A stretch of 64,000 nucleotides of DNA from Deinococcus psychrotolerans (GCF_003860465.1 NZ_CP034183.1:946501-1010500); one strand, 5' to 3'; numbered from the stretch's first letter, positions 1 to 9,286 are shown. Numbers and translations: made by a program. Notes: generated by a model not told the origin, from the sequence alone.

Positions 1-2
1 CG

Positions 3-1175
3 CCCGCCCGCCGAAGTGAGAGCGCCGCCAGCAATGCGCCCACCACCAACGAGATTGCTCAGGCCGCGCCGAGGGCAGGCCGAGCAGCGACGGCTGCGCC
101 CGCTCCCGCCGCGCCCGTCTCACCGCGCCCGCAGATTTCTGCCAGCGACATTCCCGCTGCGCCGGCCCGCAATACCAGTCCGGTGGCCACCCGGCCCAGC
201 GAAACGCCCAGCCAAGCGCCAGCGCCCGCACGCGGAAGCAGCGGCGGCCAAGCCTCGGCCAGTCCGGCCCCAGAGACGGCCGTGCGCCCGAGTGGGAATG
301 CCAGTAATGCGGCAGGCAGCACCGCCACGCCCGAAGCCACCCGGCCCACCGGCGGCAGCAACAGCGGAGCACAGAGCGGCGCGAGTCCGATCACGGCCCG
401 GCCTGGCGTTGGCAGCAGTTCGGGAGCGCAAAATGCCGCCAGCGGCGAAGCGGCAACCCCAGCAGGCGGCAGCGGCGCTGCGGCGGCCAACACCCCCGGC
501 GCGGACAGCACCGCGCCCGCACGCGGCACGCCTGGCAGCAATGGCGTGAGCGCCGCCGCTCCTGCTGCGCCCCGCGAATCGGCAGGCGGCAGCACCGGAA
601 GCGGCGCAGGTGGCAGCCCCGCTGTCGGTGAAGTGGCAGGCCGTCCAGCGGGCGGCGGCGGGCGGGTCGGCGCTCCGCAGCCTGCCGGTGACGCCGAAGG
701 CAGGCAAGTTGGAGGCAACCCCGATACCTACGGCGGGCCTTCAGCGGGCCAAACCGACGGCATCGCCAGCGGCGGCGGGCGGGCCAGCGGCGCAGGCGGC
801 GACGGCGCGGGCAATGAGAACAAAGCCCTGCTCTGCACCGTTGCGGTTGACGTGCGCGGCCTGGATAAACGCTTTGAGCGGGCGCAGACCAGTTTTGTCT
901 TCGACCAGAACGGCAATCAACTCTGGCCCGACGCCGAGCTGATTAAAGGCGTCAGTTCACAGCTCGTCAACGAAGGCAACTTGCACACCTACCTGACTGC
1001 CGAGGGCCAGATCAGCCAATTTAAGAATGTCACCCGCATTCGGGCCGTCAGGGTGCAGGCCACCAAGTTCGCGCCGAAGAGCAGCTACATCACCGACGCG
1101 GTACTCGACGCGGCAGGCGCAGCGGCCTTCAGATCGGCGGGTCAGGCGTGCCGCTTGGCTTATCTCAAGGACTAG
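3..1175 (+). CDS. Ala/Ser/Gly/Pro-rich protein of unknown function, 5' end outside window
   Basis: The frame is open from the first bases of the window, so the true start lies upstream; a GTG at 183 is an internal candidate only. About the first 270 visible residues are low complexity (Ala, Gly, Ser, Pro, Thr), as in a long flexible stalk. The last ~115 residues form a compact domain that begins near the motif VAVDVRGL and contains two cysteines. No known family is recognised. The gene downstream encodes a secreted protein with a similar DVSVRGL strand at the start of its C-terminal half, which hints at related folds in the two products. A cell-surface or exported role is inferred from composition only, because the signal region is not in the window. 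Confidence 0.75.
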   Translation, partial: PARRSESAASNAPTTNEIAQAAPRAGRAATAAPAPAAPVSPRPQISASDIPAAPARNTSPVATRPSETPSQAPAPARGSSGGQASASPAPETAVRPSGNASNAAGSTATPEATRPTGGSNSGAQSGASPITARPGVGSSSGAQNAASGEAATPAGGSGAAAANTPGADSTAPARGTPGSNGVSAAAPAAPRESAGGSTGSGAGGSPAVGEVAGRPAGGGGRVGAPQPAGDAEGRQVGGNPDTYGGPSAGQTDGIASGGGRASGAGGDGAGNENKALLCTVAVDVRGLDKRFERAQTSFVFDQNGNQLWPDAELIKGVSSQLVNEGNLHTYLTAEGQISQFKNVTRIRAVRVQATKFAPKSSYITDAVLDAAGAAAFRSAGQACRLAYLKD

Positions 1176-1300
1176 AGCGCAAGTCTCAAACCCGCTCCCT
1201 TGAGGTCAGTTCTGCGTCATTTTGAAGCACTAAATAGATAGTTAGTTCAGACACTCTTCCCCAAAACTCCACTTGACTCAACAGCTCAACGAGGTAATCC

Positions 1301-2074
1301 ATGCGTAAAACGTCTCTCGGTCTGGTTCTGCTCACCGCCCTCACTTCTGGCCCCGCGCTGGCTTGGGTGCCCAAGCTCGAAGACCAAAGCGCCAAAACCG
1401 TGATCGACAGCGCGTATGGCCGCCGCGCCACTGTGCCCACCTTTTACACCCTTGACCTGAGCGTGGACGGCGGCAAATTCAAAGCGCCCGACGGCAGCGT
1501 CAAGGTGTACGACGGCGGCGACACTTGCCTGAGCAGTTGGCTGGCCAACCCCACCGATTTTGCTCAGGGCAGCCGGGTGGGCAGCTTGACGCTCAGCGGT
1601 CAGGCCGACCAGCTCTTGTTTGCGGCCCAGGACGCCCGTGATAACTTCAAAAACATGACCTCCGCCAGCGCCCTGAGCAGCTTTGGAGTGGGCGTCTTGC
1701 CGGACGGCACCAACGATTACGGAGCCAAGTTGCCTGCGCCCGCTGCCACCCCCGCTCCAGGCTCTTCGCCCTCTCTGCCTGACGGTCAGCTCAGAATTGA
1801 CGTCTCGGTCAGGGGGCTGAGCGATTTGCAGCAGCGCAGCGCCTATCAGGTACGTCTCAAAGGGCCGGACGGCAAACTGCTCGCGCCCACTCGCTTCAGC
1901 TTCGTCAACGACTGGAAAGCTGGAGCCGACGGGAAGCAGGCCGGAACGTTGGTGTATTACTTCGAGCCGCTCAAAGCGGGCCTGAACGCCAACGCCAAAG
2001 TGGATTTGTTGATCCGCAACGAGCAGGGCAGCTGCGCCTACGACTTTATTTTGGACTTGAGCAAGTTCAGCTAA
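1301..2074 (+). CDS. secreted protein of unknown function
   Basis: A 257-residue product with a clear signal peptide: Met-Arg-Lys, a hydrophobic core and a PALA cleavage region near residue 22. The mature part has a first segment (about residues 43-140), a Pro/Ala/Ser linker (about 145-160), and a C-terminal segment beginning DVSVRGL. That last motif resembles the start of the C-terminal domain of the preceding gene, 125 nt upstream. The start has a possible ribosome site (GAGGT) 5 nt before the ATG. A strong stem-loop follows the stop. No family is recognised; export to the cell envelope is the only supported statement. Confidence 0.8.
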   Translation: MRKTSLGLVLLTALTSGPALAWVPKLEDQSAKTVIDSAYGRRATVPTFYTLDLSVDGGKFKAPDGSVKVYDGGDTCLSSWLANPTDFAQGSRVGSLTLSGQADQLLFAAQDARDNFKNMTSASALSSFGVGVLPDGTNDYGAKLPAPAATPAPGSSPSLPDGQLRIDVSVRGLSDLQQRSAYQVRLKGPDGKLLAPTRFSFVNDWKAGADGKQAGTLVYYFEPLKAGLNANAKVDLLIRNEQGSCAYDFILDLSKFS

Positions 2075-2095
2075 ACGCGAAGCAGCAGCACCAAC

Positions 2096-2131
2096 AGCAG
2101 CGCCCACCAACTTATTTAGGTGGGCGCTGCT
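2096..2131 (+). terminator. stem-loop after the secreted-protein gene
   Basis: Perfect 13-bp GC-rich arms (2096-2108 and 2119-2131) around a 10-nt AT-rich loop, 21 nt after the stop codon at 2074. There is no immediate T-run, so it may act as a terminator or as a 3'-end stabiliser. Confidence 0.6.
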
Positions 2132-2207
2132 ACCGTATTGGCGTTCCTTATTTTTTCCACAAGCCGTGTGGCACACGCCGCCCGCCCACCTGCCGCAGAC
2201 TGAAAGC

Positions 2208-3035
<828 letters not shown>

Positions 3036-3404
3036 GTCTTCATACGTTGCTGACTTGACCTAAAGAAACTGTTGAATGATTTCCCAAAAAATCTCAGAAA
3101 AAGAGGTGATTCCTCAAACATCCAACGACTCAAATATGGTGTTGTACAGCAAAAAATCATCTTCATTTTTTCTTGAATGGAGGGACTCTTGTCTCCAAAG
3201 ATGAAAGAAAGATTGGTATTGGATGGGTTTCCAAAGTGTGTCAGAACCGTTACGGTTGGTCTGACTGTACGGCGGCCAAACGCGTCACCGGCAGGCGGTT
3301 GTCTTATGAAATGCCTTTCATCTCACAAAGGCGAAGCGAAATTTCGGCAACTCAACCTCAGTTCTCTTTTGAATGAATTGGACTGAATTTTTAAGGAGAT
3401 ACAC
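3036..3404. other. intergenic stretch without a recognised gene
   Basis: This region is richer in A and T than its surroundings. Short open frames around 3173-3386 have no recognisable motifs and overlap one another in different frames, so they are not called. The only clear signal is the AAGGAGAT ribosome site just before the ATG at 3405. The promoter of the next gene is presumably here but no convincing -35/-10 pair stands out. Confidence 0.5.
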
Positions 3405-4343
3405 ATGACCAATCGGGATTTTCTTTCGCATCGTTTGAGCTGGCGCGGCATCTTTGCTGGTTTGGTGGTGGGCTTGGTGGTTCAGCTGACCCTCATCGCC
3501 CTCGGCACAGCCATTACCGCAGTCACCGGCATCACCTTGTCGGGCGTGGGCATTGCCGCCGTCATTTGGCTGGCCATCAGCGTCCTGATCGCGGCTTACG
3601 CAGCAGGCTTGGTCGCCGTGCGGGCCAGCGCTCCGTCTACCGTTGACGGCACACCCGGCATCGCCGCCATGACCAAAGATGACGCCACCCTGACCGGCCT
3701 GGTCACCGGCAGCTTGTTGGTCTTGCTGGGCAGCTTGCTCGGCTACAACGCGCTCAGCTCCGCCACCGGCGCGGCGACCAGCGCCCTCGGCAGCTTGGCC
3801 AGCGCTGTGCCGGGACTGGCCAGCTCCGCCACCAACGCCGCCAATCAAGCCGCCCAAACACCTCAGGGCCAAAACATTATCGGCAACTTCAGCCAGTCGG
3901 ACGTGGAAAACCTGATCGCGCAGGCCAGCCCCGACCTCAACCAGCAGCAGGTCAGCGCCGCTGGCAACGTGGTCACGGGTATCGTGAGCCGCGCCGCCAA
4001 CGACCTGGGCGACTTGACCAGCGTCAATAACGTCGGCGACTTCGTGACCAAGCGCACCGACGCCATCAAAAAAGCCTTGACCGGCGATCAGTTCGTGACC
4101 CGTTTGCAGCGTCAGGGCCTGAGCCAAGCGCAGGCCGCCGAAGTGCAGACCTCAATCAATGACGGCATCACCGCCGCCGAGAAGCAGGCCGCTGCCACCG
4201 CCGCCGCCACCGAGCGGATCGCACGCAGCGCCGCCAACACCGCCGGTTGGGGCTGGCTGCTGGCCGCTGGCCTGACCTTGTTGCTGGCCATCACTGGCGC
4301 ACGCAGCGCAGCAGGCGGTGGCCGCACCGTTACGCCCCGCTAA
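3405..4343 (+). CDS. multi-pass membrane protein with Ala-rich soluble region
   Basis: A 312-residue product with a strong AAGGAGAT ribosome site 6 nt before the ATG. Hydrophobic segments lie at about residues 15-40, 45-70 and 105-125, with a final one at about 280-300. Between them is a long Ala/Gln/Asn-rich region predicted to be helical and to face the cytoplasm or periplasm. The domain architecture resembles small-integral-membrane proteins common in Deinococcus, but no catalytic motif is visible and no function is assigned. A hairpin with a T-run follows the gene, suggesting a single-gene transcript. Confidence 0.78.
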   Translation: MTNRDFLSHRLSWRGIFAGLVVGLVVQLTLIALGTAITAVTGITLSGVGIAAVIWLAISVLIAAYAAGLVAVRASAPSTVDGTPGIAAMTKDDATLTGLVTGSLLVLLGSLLGYNALSSATGAATSALGSLASAVPGLASSATNAANQAAQTPQGQNIIGNFSQSDVENLIAQASPDLNQQQVSAAGNVVTGIVSRAANDLGDLTSVNNVGDFVTKRTDAIKKALTGDQFVTRLQRQGLSQAQAAEVQTSINDGITAAEKQAAATAAATERIARSAANTAGWGWLLAAGLTLLLAITGARSAAGGGRTVTPR

Positions 4344-4373
4344 CCACAGCGTCAGCATTTAAGTTCAGATTAA

Positions 4374-4406
4374 AGAAGGGCGGAGGCTAAGGCTTCCGCT
4401 CTTTTG
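4374..4406 (+). terminator. Rho-independent terminator
   Basis: An inverted repeat with GC-rich arms allowing G-U pairs, preceded by A residues and followed by CTTTT, about 30 nt after the stop codon at 4343. Confidence 0.65.
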
Positions 4407-4472
4407 CTGTGGCTAGGCACTGCGCTCAGTCTCATTTTTGCCTTGCCCTTCTTTTTGCGCCAGACTACCTTC

Positions 4473-4862
4473 ATGCGGCAAAACATTCGGGGCACTTCCC
4501 CCTGGGAAGACGTGGTGGGCTACTCACGGGCGGTGCGGGTCGGTCATCACGTCAGCGTGGCGGGCACGACGGCCACTGTGGGCGGCCAAGTGGTGCATCT
4601 TGGCGACCCGGCGGGCCAAACCCGCGTCATCTTGGAGATCATTCGCTCGGCCCTCGAACAAGCCGGAGCAAGCTTAAGTGACGTGGTGCGAACCCGCATT
4701 TACCTCACCGACATTTCGCGCTGGGCGGAAGTGGGGCGCGTTCACGGCGAAGTATTCGGCGCTATTCGCCCCGCCGCCAGCATGGTGCAGGTCGCCGCGC
4801 TGATTGACCCACAGCATCTGGTCGAAATTGAAGCAGACGCAGTGATCGGGGCAGGGCTGTGA
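4473..4862 (+). CDS. RidA/YjgF family protein
   Basis: A 129-residue product of the RidA family size. The family fold is indicated by GYSRAVRVGHHVSVAGTT at the start, ILEIIRSALEQAGASLSDVVRTRIYLTD in the middle with the conserved Arg of the active site, and VEIEADAVI at the end. Members of this family hydrolyse reactive enamine/imine intermediates released by PLP enzymes, though this subgroup may have a different substrate. The ATG at 4473 is chosen because a CAGACT box (4461-4466) lies 6 nt upstream and the domain begins there. The stop overlaps the GTG start of the next gene by 4 nt, so the two are translationally coupled. Confidence 0.85.
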   Translation: MRQNIRGTSPWEDVVGYSRAVRVGHHVSVAGTTATVGGQVVHLGDPAGQTRVILEIIRSALEQAGASLSDVVRTRIYLTDISRWAEVGRVHGEVFGAIRPAASMVQVAALIDPQHLVEIEADAVIGAGL

Positions 4863-5779
4863 GCGCCGTCCTCGGGTATGGCTTGGCAGCAGTGGGCAGG
4901 CCCGCTTACATCAACGTGGGCCACGCGGCTGACTTTGCAGGGGGCCGCAGCGTAGACGATCTGCGGCGGCGCACCCACACCCTGCTCGACGCCGCCTGGG
5001 AAGCGGGCCTGCGGTATTTCGACGCGGCCCGCTCGTATGGCCTGGCCGAGGTCTTTTTGGGCGAGTGGCTGGCGGCGCATCCGGATCGGCGCGGGGAGTT
5101 GCTGATCGGCTCCAAATGGGGCTACCGCTATGTGGGCGAGTGGCGCATGGACGCCGCACAGCACGAAATCAAAGACCATTCGCTCACCACTTTTGAGCAG
5201 CAGTGGCCGGAAACCCTGGCGGCGCTGGGCGGGCCGCCAGATTTGTACTTCATTCACAGCGTCACGCCGGACAGTCCGGCCCTGAAGGACGCAGCCTTGC
5301 TTGACCGTTTGGCGCAGCTCGGTGAGCGGGGCGTCACGGTGGGCTTATCGGTCAGTGGGCCGCAACAAGCCCAGACTTTGCGGGCCGCTTTGGCGCTGGG
5401 CGGGCCATTCGGCGCGGTGCAGGCCACTTGGAACGTGCTGGAGCGCTCTGCCGAAGACGCCCTCAGCGAAGCCAAGGCGGCGGGCTGGCGGGTGGTGATC
5501 AAAGAAGCGCTGGCCAACGGGAGGCTGGCCGCACCAGCGCCGCCCGCACTGCGCGACCTCGCCGAGCAGCAAGCTTTTACGCCTGACGCGCTGGCACTGG
5601 CCGCCGCTTTGGCGCGTCCCTGGGCAGAGGTGGTGCTGAGCGGCGCGAGTACACGGGCGCAGCTTGAAAGCAACCTCAGTGCATTGCAGCTAATCGAAGC
5701 CGAATTCTCAGCGCTGGAGACGCTGCGTGAACCCGCCGAAGCGTACTGGCAAACCCGCTCGCAGCTCCGCTGGAATTGA
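4859..5779 (+). CDS. aldo/keto reductase family oxidoreductase
   Basis: A 306-residue NAD(P)H-dependent oxidoreductase of the aldo/keto reductase fold. Catalytic elements are visible: FDAARSYGLAE, with the active-site Asp and Tyr, then a Lys in IGSKWGY, and IHSV for the His strand. The family reduces aldehydes or ketones; the substrate cannot be told from sequence. The GTG start at 4859 overlaps the stop of the RidA gene (GTGA), so the two form an operon. The TTGACA -35 box of the tRNA gene overlaps the end of this coding region. Confidence 0.88.
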   Translation: MSAVLGYGLAAVGRPAYINVGHAADFAGGRSVDDLRRRTHTLLDAAWEAGLRYFDAARSYGLAEVFLGEWLAAHPDRRGELLIGSKWGYRYVGEWRMDAAQHEIKDHSLTTFEQQWPETLAALGGPPDLYFIHSVTPDSPALKDAALLDRLAQLGERGVTVGLSVSGPQQAQTLRAALALGGPFGAVQATWNVLERSAEDALSEAKAAGWRVVIKEALANGRLAAPAPPALRDLAEQQAFTPDALALAAALARPWAEVVLSGASTRAQLESNLSALQLIEAEFSALETLREPAEAYWQTRSQLRWN

Positions 5780-5805
5780 CACTCGTCGGCCCTTTCTTCT
5801 ATACT
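5776..5805 (+). promoter_or_regulatory. promoter of tRNA-Thr
   Basis: A consensus -35 TTGACA (5776-5781) and a -10 TATACT (5800-5805) are separated by 18 nt and lie about 40 nt before the tRNA. The -35 overlaps the stop region of the upstream reductase gene. Confidence 0.75.
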
Positions 5806-5845
5806 CCCTGAGCTTGTCTGTGTCACTCGTTGATCTCGGCAGCCC

Positions 5846-5923
<78 letters not shown>

Positions 5924-5927
5924 AAAA

Positions 5928-5950
5928 AGCCCGCCTAGTGCGGGTTTTTC
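5928..5950 (+). terminator. Rho-independent terminator of tRNA-Thr
   Basis: Stem CCCGC/GCGGG (5930-5934 with 5940-5944) followed by TTTTT, 8 nt after the tRNA CCA end. A diverged copy of this hairpin region lies beside the second repeat near 9300. Confidence 0.85.
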
Positions 5951-5986
5951 GTTTCTAGACTCTCCAGACAGTCGCTCAAAATCGGG

Positions 5987-6511
5987 TCATGTGCATAACG
6001 CGTGCGTAACCGGAGATTCCAGCCAGTCATTCAGGTTGACTGCCCACGCCGCTTTCTCGGATTGGTAGACCGTCCGGTAAATACTCAGCGTGAAGGCGAC
6101 GGTAGCGTGGCCGAGCTGCTTGCTCACCACCTCAGCCGGAACACCATGGCGCAGGCTGAGCGAAGCGTAGGTGTGGCGCAGGCCATGAATACTCAGTGTA
6201 CGGATTCCAGCAGCGGTGCAGATGCGGGCCATGTCGCGGCGCAGGTTGTTGGGGACTGGGGTGCCGCCGTGGATGTTGGTGAACACCTGGCCCGAGGGTT
6301 GCCACTTCTCCCCCATCACCTTTGCCATCAGCGCTTGGTGGGCTTACTGCTCTTGCAACAGCTTCACAGCGTCCGGCGAGATGTGGACGGTGCGGCGTGA
6401 GTTCTGGGTTTTGGGCGTGCCAGTTCTCAGCTTGCCGCTACCTCCGGCGTCACTGACTGTTTCCCTGACCTGCGCCGTGCGCTTGGCCAGATTGACGTCA
6501 ACCCAGCACAT
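5987..6511 (-). pseudogene. tyrosine recombinase/integrase, truncated and with an in-frame stop
   Basis: The minus strand encodes the C-terminal catalytic half of a phage-type integrase. From 6511 it reads MCWVDVNLAKRT, then a TPKTQNSRRTV segment with the catalytic-Lys hairpin, then an in-frame TAA just after LLQEQ. It continues in the same frame as AHQALMAKVMGEKW and on to 5987. The later part keeps HGLRH (His-x-x-Arg), LGH and the nucleophile Tyr in the SIYRTV segment. The N-terminal DNA-binding domains and the first catalytic Arg are missing; a TGA lies just upstream of the Met at 6511. It sits next to the tRNA attachment site. The 113-residue open frame 5987-6328 could be translated but would not be a working integrase. 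Confidence 0.85.
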
Positions 6512-6577
6512 TCACGCCCCTCTCAGTCGTGTAGTGCATGGTCAGGAGAACAGTACAGCCCAAGGAGGACACCGAGC

Positions 6578-7288
6578 ATGCATAGATCACACCGGTTTTT
6601 ACAGACCCGTTTCTTGAGAACCCTGGCACTTGGCCTGCTGCTCAGCGCCCCGGCCCAGGCCACACAGTACGTGGTCAAGACGACCTACAACAGCTCGCAG
6701 CCCAACTTGTTCCGCCTTTCCCTGAATGGGCGAACGGTCACGCTGATCAACAACGACTCCAGCACCGTGGATCTGACGCCACTGGTCAAAGCGGGCAAGA
6801 ACACCCTGACCATCGAGTCCACCCCCGGCAAGAACACCAATCAGTTCAGTAAGAGCGAGCTGACGCTCGGTGCGGGCGAGAACGGGAAATGGCGCACCCT
6901 TTACAAGCAAGAGGTGGGTAAGGGGTCCACGGCAGGCCGCACCGAGTACGCCTTTGTGGCGACCCCTGATTCGTCTCCCAAAGCGGGGCCAGTCAGCGTG
7001 AGCGCGAAGTTCAACAGTAACCAGCTCGCCGAATTTAAGGTGACACTCAACGGTCAGGCCGTCACGACGCTGACCGCCAACGGCAACGCGGATTTGACGC
7101 CGTTTCTGAAGCCGGGCAAGAACTTGCTGACGGTCAAGTACAAACGGGGCAAGAACAAGAATCAATTCTCCCAGAGTGTGCTGACGGTGGGTCAGCAGTA
7201 CGGCGACCAATGGAACCCGCTGGTCAAGTGGGCTGTGGGCGTCTCTGACCCGGCCAGTGGCAGCTTCACCTTCCCGATTTACCACTAG
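6578..7288 (+). CDS. secreted protein with two tandem ~95-residue repeats
   Basis: A 236-residue product with an N-terminal signal peptide (basic residues, LALGLLLSA core, AQA cleavage near residue 28). The mature protein consists of two copies of one module, about residues 30-125 and 133-232. Both contain the pattern LNG..VT, DLTP..K.GKN.LT, KN.NQFS.S.LT.G and a final VG...G segment, with spacing consistent with a beta-sandwich. The N-terminal residues before the core allow a start at 6578 (ATG), preceded by AAGGAGG about 10 nt upstream. The gene lies inside the tRNA-Thr element and has no recognised family. Confidence 0.75.
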   Translation: MHRSHRFLQTRFLRTLALGLLLSAPAQATQYVVKTTYNSSQPNLFRLSLNGRTVTLINNDSSTVDLTPLVKAGKNTLTIESTPGKNTNQFSKSELTLGAGENGKWRTLYKQEVGKGSTAGRTEYAFVATPDSSPKAGPVSVSAKFNSNQLAEFKVTLNGQAVTTLTANGNADLTPFLKPGKNLLTVKYKRGKNKNQFSQSVLTVGQQYGDQWNPLVKWAVGVSDPASGSFTFPIYH

Positions 7289-7534
7289 CCGGGCGTCTGG
7301 TTCTCAGATGAACTGACGGCCTTCGAATATGGAGCGGGGGACTTTGATCTGCCTCCACTGGCGTATCCGATGCAGATATTGGGCACCGAGGTCGAACCGT
7401 TCGCGCAGGAGTTGGCCCGCGGCCACGAACGGCTCGACCAGGCGGTGGCCGCTGCTTATGGTTAGGAGTGGCCTCTCTCCGAAGACGAGGTGCTCTCGCG
7501 GCGGCTGGCGCTGAATCTGGAACAAGCATCCTGA
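7289..7534 (+). pseudogene. remnant of a C-terminal tail like that of class I DNA methyltransferases
   Basis: Directly after the stop of the previous gene the plus frame continues open as PGVWFSDELTAFEYG and ends with HERLDQAVAAAYG, a TAG, then EWPLSEDEVLSRRLALNLEQAS before TGA at 7532-7534. The ending resembles the conserved tail (YGW...LSDEEIL.RLLALNLERA) of many large restriction-linked DNA methyltransferases, with TAG standing where a Trp codon is expected. There is no start codon or catalytic region, so this is taken as a leftover of a deleted gene. The identification is by memory of the family tail and is tentative. Confidence 0.5.
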
Positions 7535-7550
7535 CGTAAGTCAACACCAA

Positions 7551-7592
7551 CGCCCCCGCCCTCGCTGATGCTAGTGGCGGAGGCCTTTTTTG
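7551..7592 (+). terminator. probable terminator
   Basis: GC-rich arms (about 7552-7560 and 7575-7584, one mismatch) around a 14-nt loop, followed by a run of six T. Confidence 0.55.
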
Positions 7593-7957
7593 TTGTACTA
7601 ACTTTATAGTTGCTCTGAATGGTTCTCGTCATTAGCGGGAGTTCAAGCCGACAAGCAAATCTGTATAGACGATGCAGTCCATCTTAAGAGCGATAGCATA
7701 TTCTAGGCTGGCTTCCGCAAAGAAGGCAGCTTTATGATTCAAGCGGATTTCATATTGAACCAGCAGATGGAGACGCATTCTGTTTTGTTGTACTGGACGA
7801 TAAGTTTCAATGCCCCCTCAAAATTTGTCGGGCACCGAGTGGGAGATGATTCGTGCCTCAGGGTAGCAGTATAAGGACAAACGCCAGAATCTTTTATAAG
7901 ATTCTGACATTTTTATTTATATATTGCGAATTTTCTTAATTCCGTTTGAGGTAAAAA
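7593..7957. other. AT-rich stretch inside the element, possible gene fragments
   Basis: No complete gene is visible. On the minus strand a 48-codon frame (7778 to 7632) reads through HKAAFFAEASLEYAIALKM and stops at TAA. A second minus frame just upstream gives ALKLIVQYNKTEC, which suggests a frameshifted remnant of one protein. I do not recognise the family. The base composition is lower in GC than the flanking chromosome. Confidence 0.35.
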
Positions 7958-8467
7958 CTAAATTGTAGCCGTACAAGTCGATTTTACTCCATCTTTCTCA
8001 GCATCAACCTGAATATCATAGGTGCTGTTAAAACCATATTTAAATTCTAGACTTCTGTAACTCTCTGCGTTGGAAGTCACACTCCAAATAAGCAGCGGAA
8101 ACTGTGAGTCTTTATCGAAATAGGTTCTATCTTGATTATTGTAACTGTATGAATAATTCAATTTTGCAGTAGAGTAATCATAACTGTTATCAGATTTGAT
8201 AATCAATTTACACACATCACCGCCTGCCGTCTTGCCAACTAGTGTACCAGCGAGACAACGGGAAGCTGCCGGATCACTGGAGCCTGACAAATTGGCACAG
8301 CCAGCCAGCTGGGCGCGAGTTATAGTCGTTCCCGCTCCTGCGTTCGGCCCAGAACCTCCGCCGGAGCCTCCGCCGGGATTTCCACCACCGCCAGGGCTAC
8401 CGCCGCCACCACCACAGGCCGAAAGGAGGAGCGAAGCACCAACCAGTCCAATTGTAAATTTTGACAT
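7958..8467 (-). CDS. lipoprotein of unknown function
   Basis: The 169-residue product starts MSKFTIGLVGASLLLSAC, a lipoprotein signal peptide with a lipobox ending in Cys18. A Gly/Pro/Ser-rich linker follows (about residues 19-45), then a ~120-residue domain with several Cys (CANL, SRCL, DVCKL, STCT) that may form disulfides, rich in Tyr and Asn. The domain is unrecognised. It is tethered to a membrane and exposed outside the cytoplasm. It lies inside the tRNA-Thr element and is AT-richer than chromosomal genes nearby. A second lipoprotein of similar size occurs at 35235-35690, but the two do not obviously share a domain. Confidence 0.78.
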   Translation of the reverse strand: MSKFTIGLVGASLLLSACGGGGGSPGGGGNPGGGSGGGSGPNAGAGTTITRAQLAGCANLSGSSDPAASRCLAGTLVGKTAGGDVCKLIIKSDNSYDYSTAKLNYSYSYNNQDRTYFDKDSQFPLLIWSVTSNAESYRSLEFKYGFNSTYDIQVDAEKDGVKSTCTATI

Positions 8468-8624
8468 CCCCAGTTTTATAACGCTCAGATGAACCGAGAA
8501 TGCGAGTCATCTCTCAAAATGAGTGTTTAGGCACGAAGATGGTAAGCGTGCGCGGTGCGGGCCTGACTGGCAGCGTTGAACCAGCCGAGGTCTTCAATGA
8601 TCTCGCCGATGATGGTGTTGATAA

Positions 8625-8753
8625 GCTAGGCGCGGGGTATGGATCAAGGATAAAGCAAGCAAAAACCGCCCGGTGAGGGGCGTCAGCCTCTGGTCTACGA
8701 TCCTGAAAAAACTGGGCCTGAAGATTGTAATCGTGCCAGAATCAAAAAGTTAG
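8625..8753 (+). pseudogene. possible antitoxin-like C-terminal fragment
   Basis: A plus-strand frame without a good start reads KNRPVRGVSLWSTILKKLGL and ends KIVIVPESKS before TAG. The shape (GVSLWSTILKKLGLKI) resembles the end of XRE-type antitoxins of HigA/addiction-module families, where a helix is followed by LGL.L.V.P. The rest of the gene is absent. On the opposite strand near 8527-8615 another short coding-like piece ends in HLRA and a stop. Both are taken as debris within the element; confidence is low. Confidence 0.35.
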
Positions 8754-8768
8754 GCATGGGAGAAAAGG

Positions 8769-9029
8769 ATGAGCAGGCCTATCGCACGGGGAATGAAGCG
8801 TCTGCCATTCGTGTTACTGGGTTTAGCTTGCTTGATTAAAGCGATAGTAGAATGGCATTCAAGTGGTACAGATCATGACTTGCTGGGCCACAGCCTCATC
8901 AGTGGGTTGATGGGCACGTCTTTGATCGGCGCAAGTATGAGACAGCGCAAGCCATTCACTGTCGTACATATGATCTGGGCAGCATTTGTGCTCGTTGAAG
9001 TCTTTGTGAAAAGATTGTTGGTCTTCTAG
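8769..9029 (+). CDS. small membrane protein of unknown function
   Basis: An 86-residue product with hydrophobic segments at about residues 11-26, 41-57 and 66-83, separated by short polar turns. A GGGAGAAAAGG sequence directly before the ATG at 8769 is a plausible ribosome site; an ATG at 8793 is an alternative. There is no recognised family. It is the last gene before the right attachment repeat of the integrative element. Confidence 0.6.
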   Translation: MSRPIARGMKRLPFVLLGLACLIKAIVEWHSSGTDHDLLGHSLISGLMGTSLIGASMRQRKPFTVVHMIWAAFVLVEVFVKRLLVF

Positions 9030-9236
9030 AACAGATTATAGAGATGGCGTGTCATCTATCAAATGAGAGCTATCCACAGCCTGAGCATAGGCCTGTGAAC
9101 AACTTATAGCGTGCGTAATAAGCAAATAGACAGGAAGGAAAAGCAGTGGGAAACATCGACACGAGTACAGCCAAAAACACCGTCCTAGAGGGAATATCTC
9201 TAAGAGAAGCAGAAAGCAAATGAGAGATGGACTGGC

Positions 9237-9286
9237 GATTCGTAATCAGTAGGTCGTCAGTTCGAATCTGATCTCTGGCTCCAAGA
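9237..9286 (+). repeat. right attachment repeat (orphan 3' half of tRNA-Thr)
   Basis: A copy of tRNA-Thr from the anticodon arm to CCAAGA with one substitution (T at 9272). No 5' half is present, so it is not a tRNA gene. Sequence after it (about 9299-9335) still resembles the tRNA terminator region, as expected for the original chromosomal 3' flank. Confidence 0.9.

Noticed and set aside
3173..3386. Two overlapping short plus-strand frames before the membrane-protein gene
   Set aside because: They overlap in different frames, have no motif and no start signal.
9237..9286. A second tRNA-Thr gene
   Set aside because: Only the 3' part of the tRNA is present; the acceptor and D-arm half are missing, so it is an attachment-site repeat.
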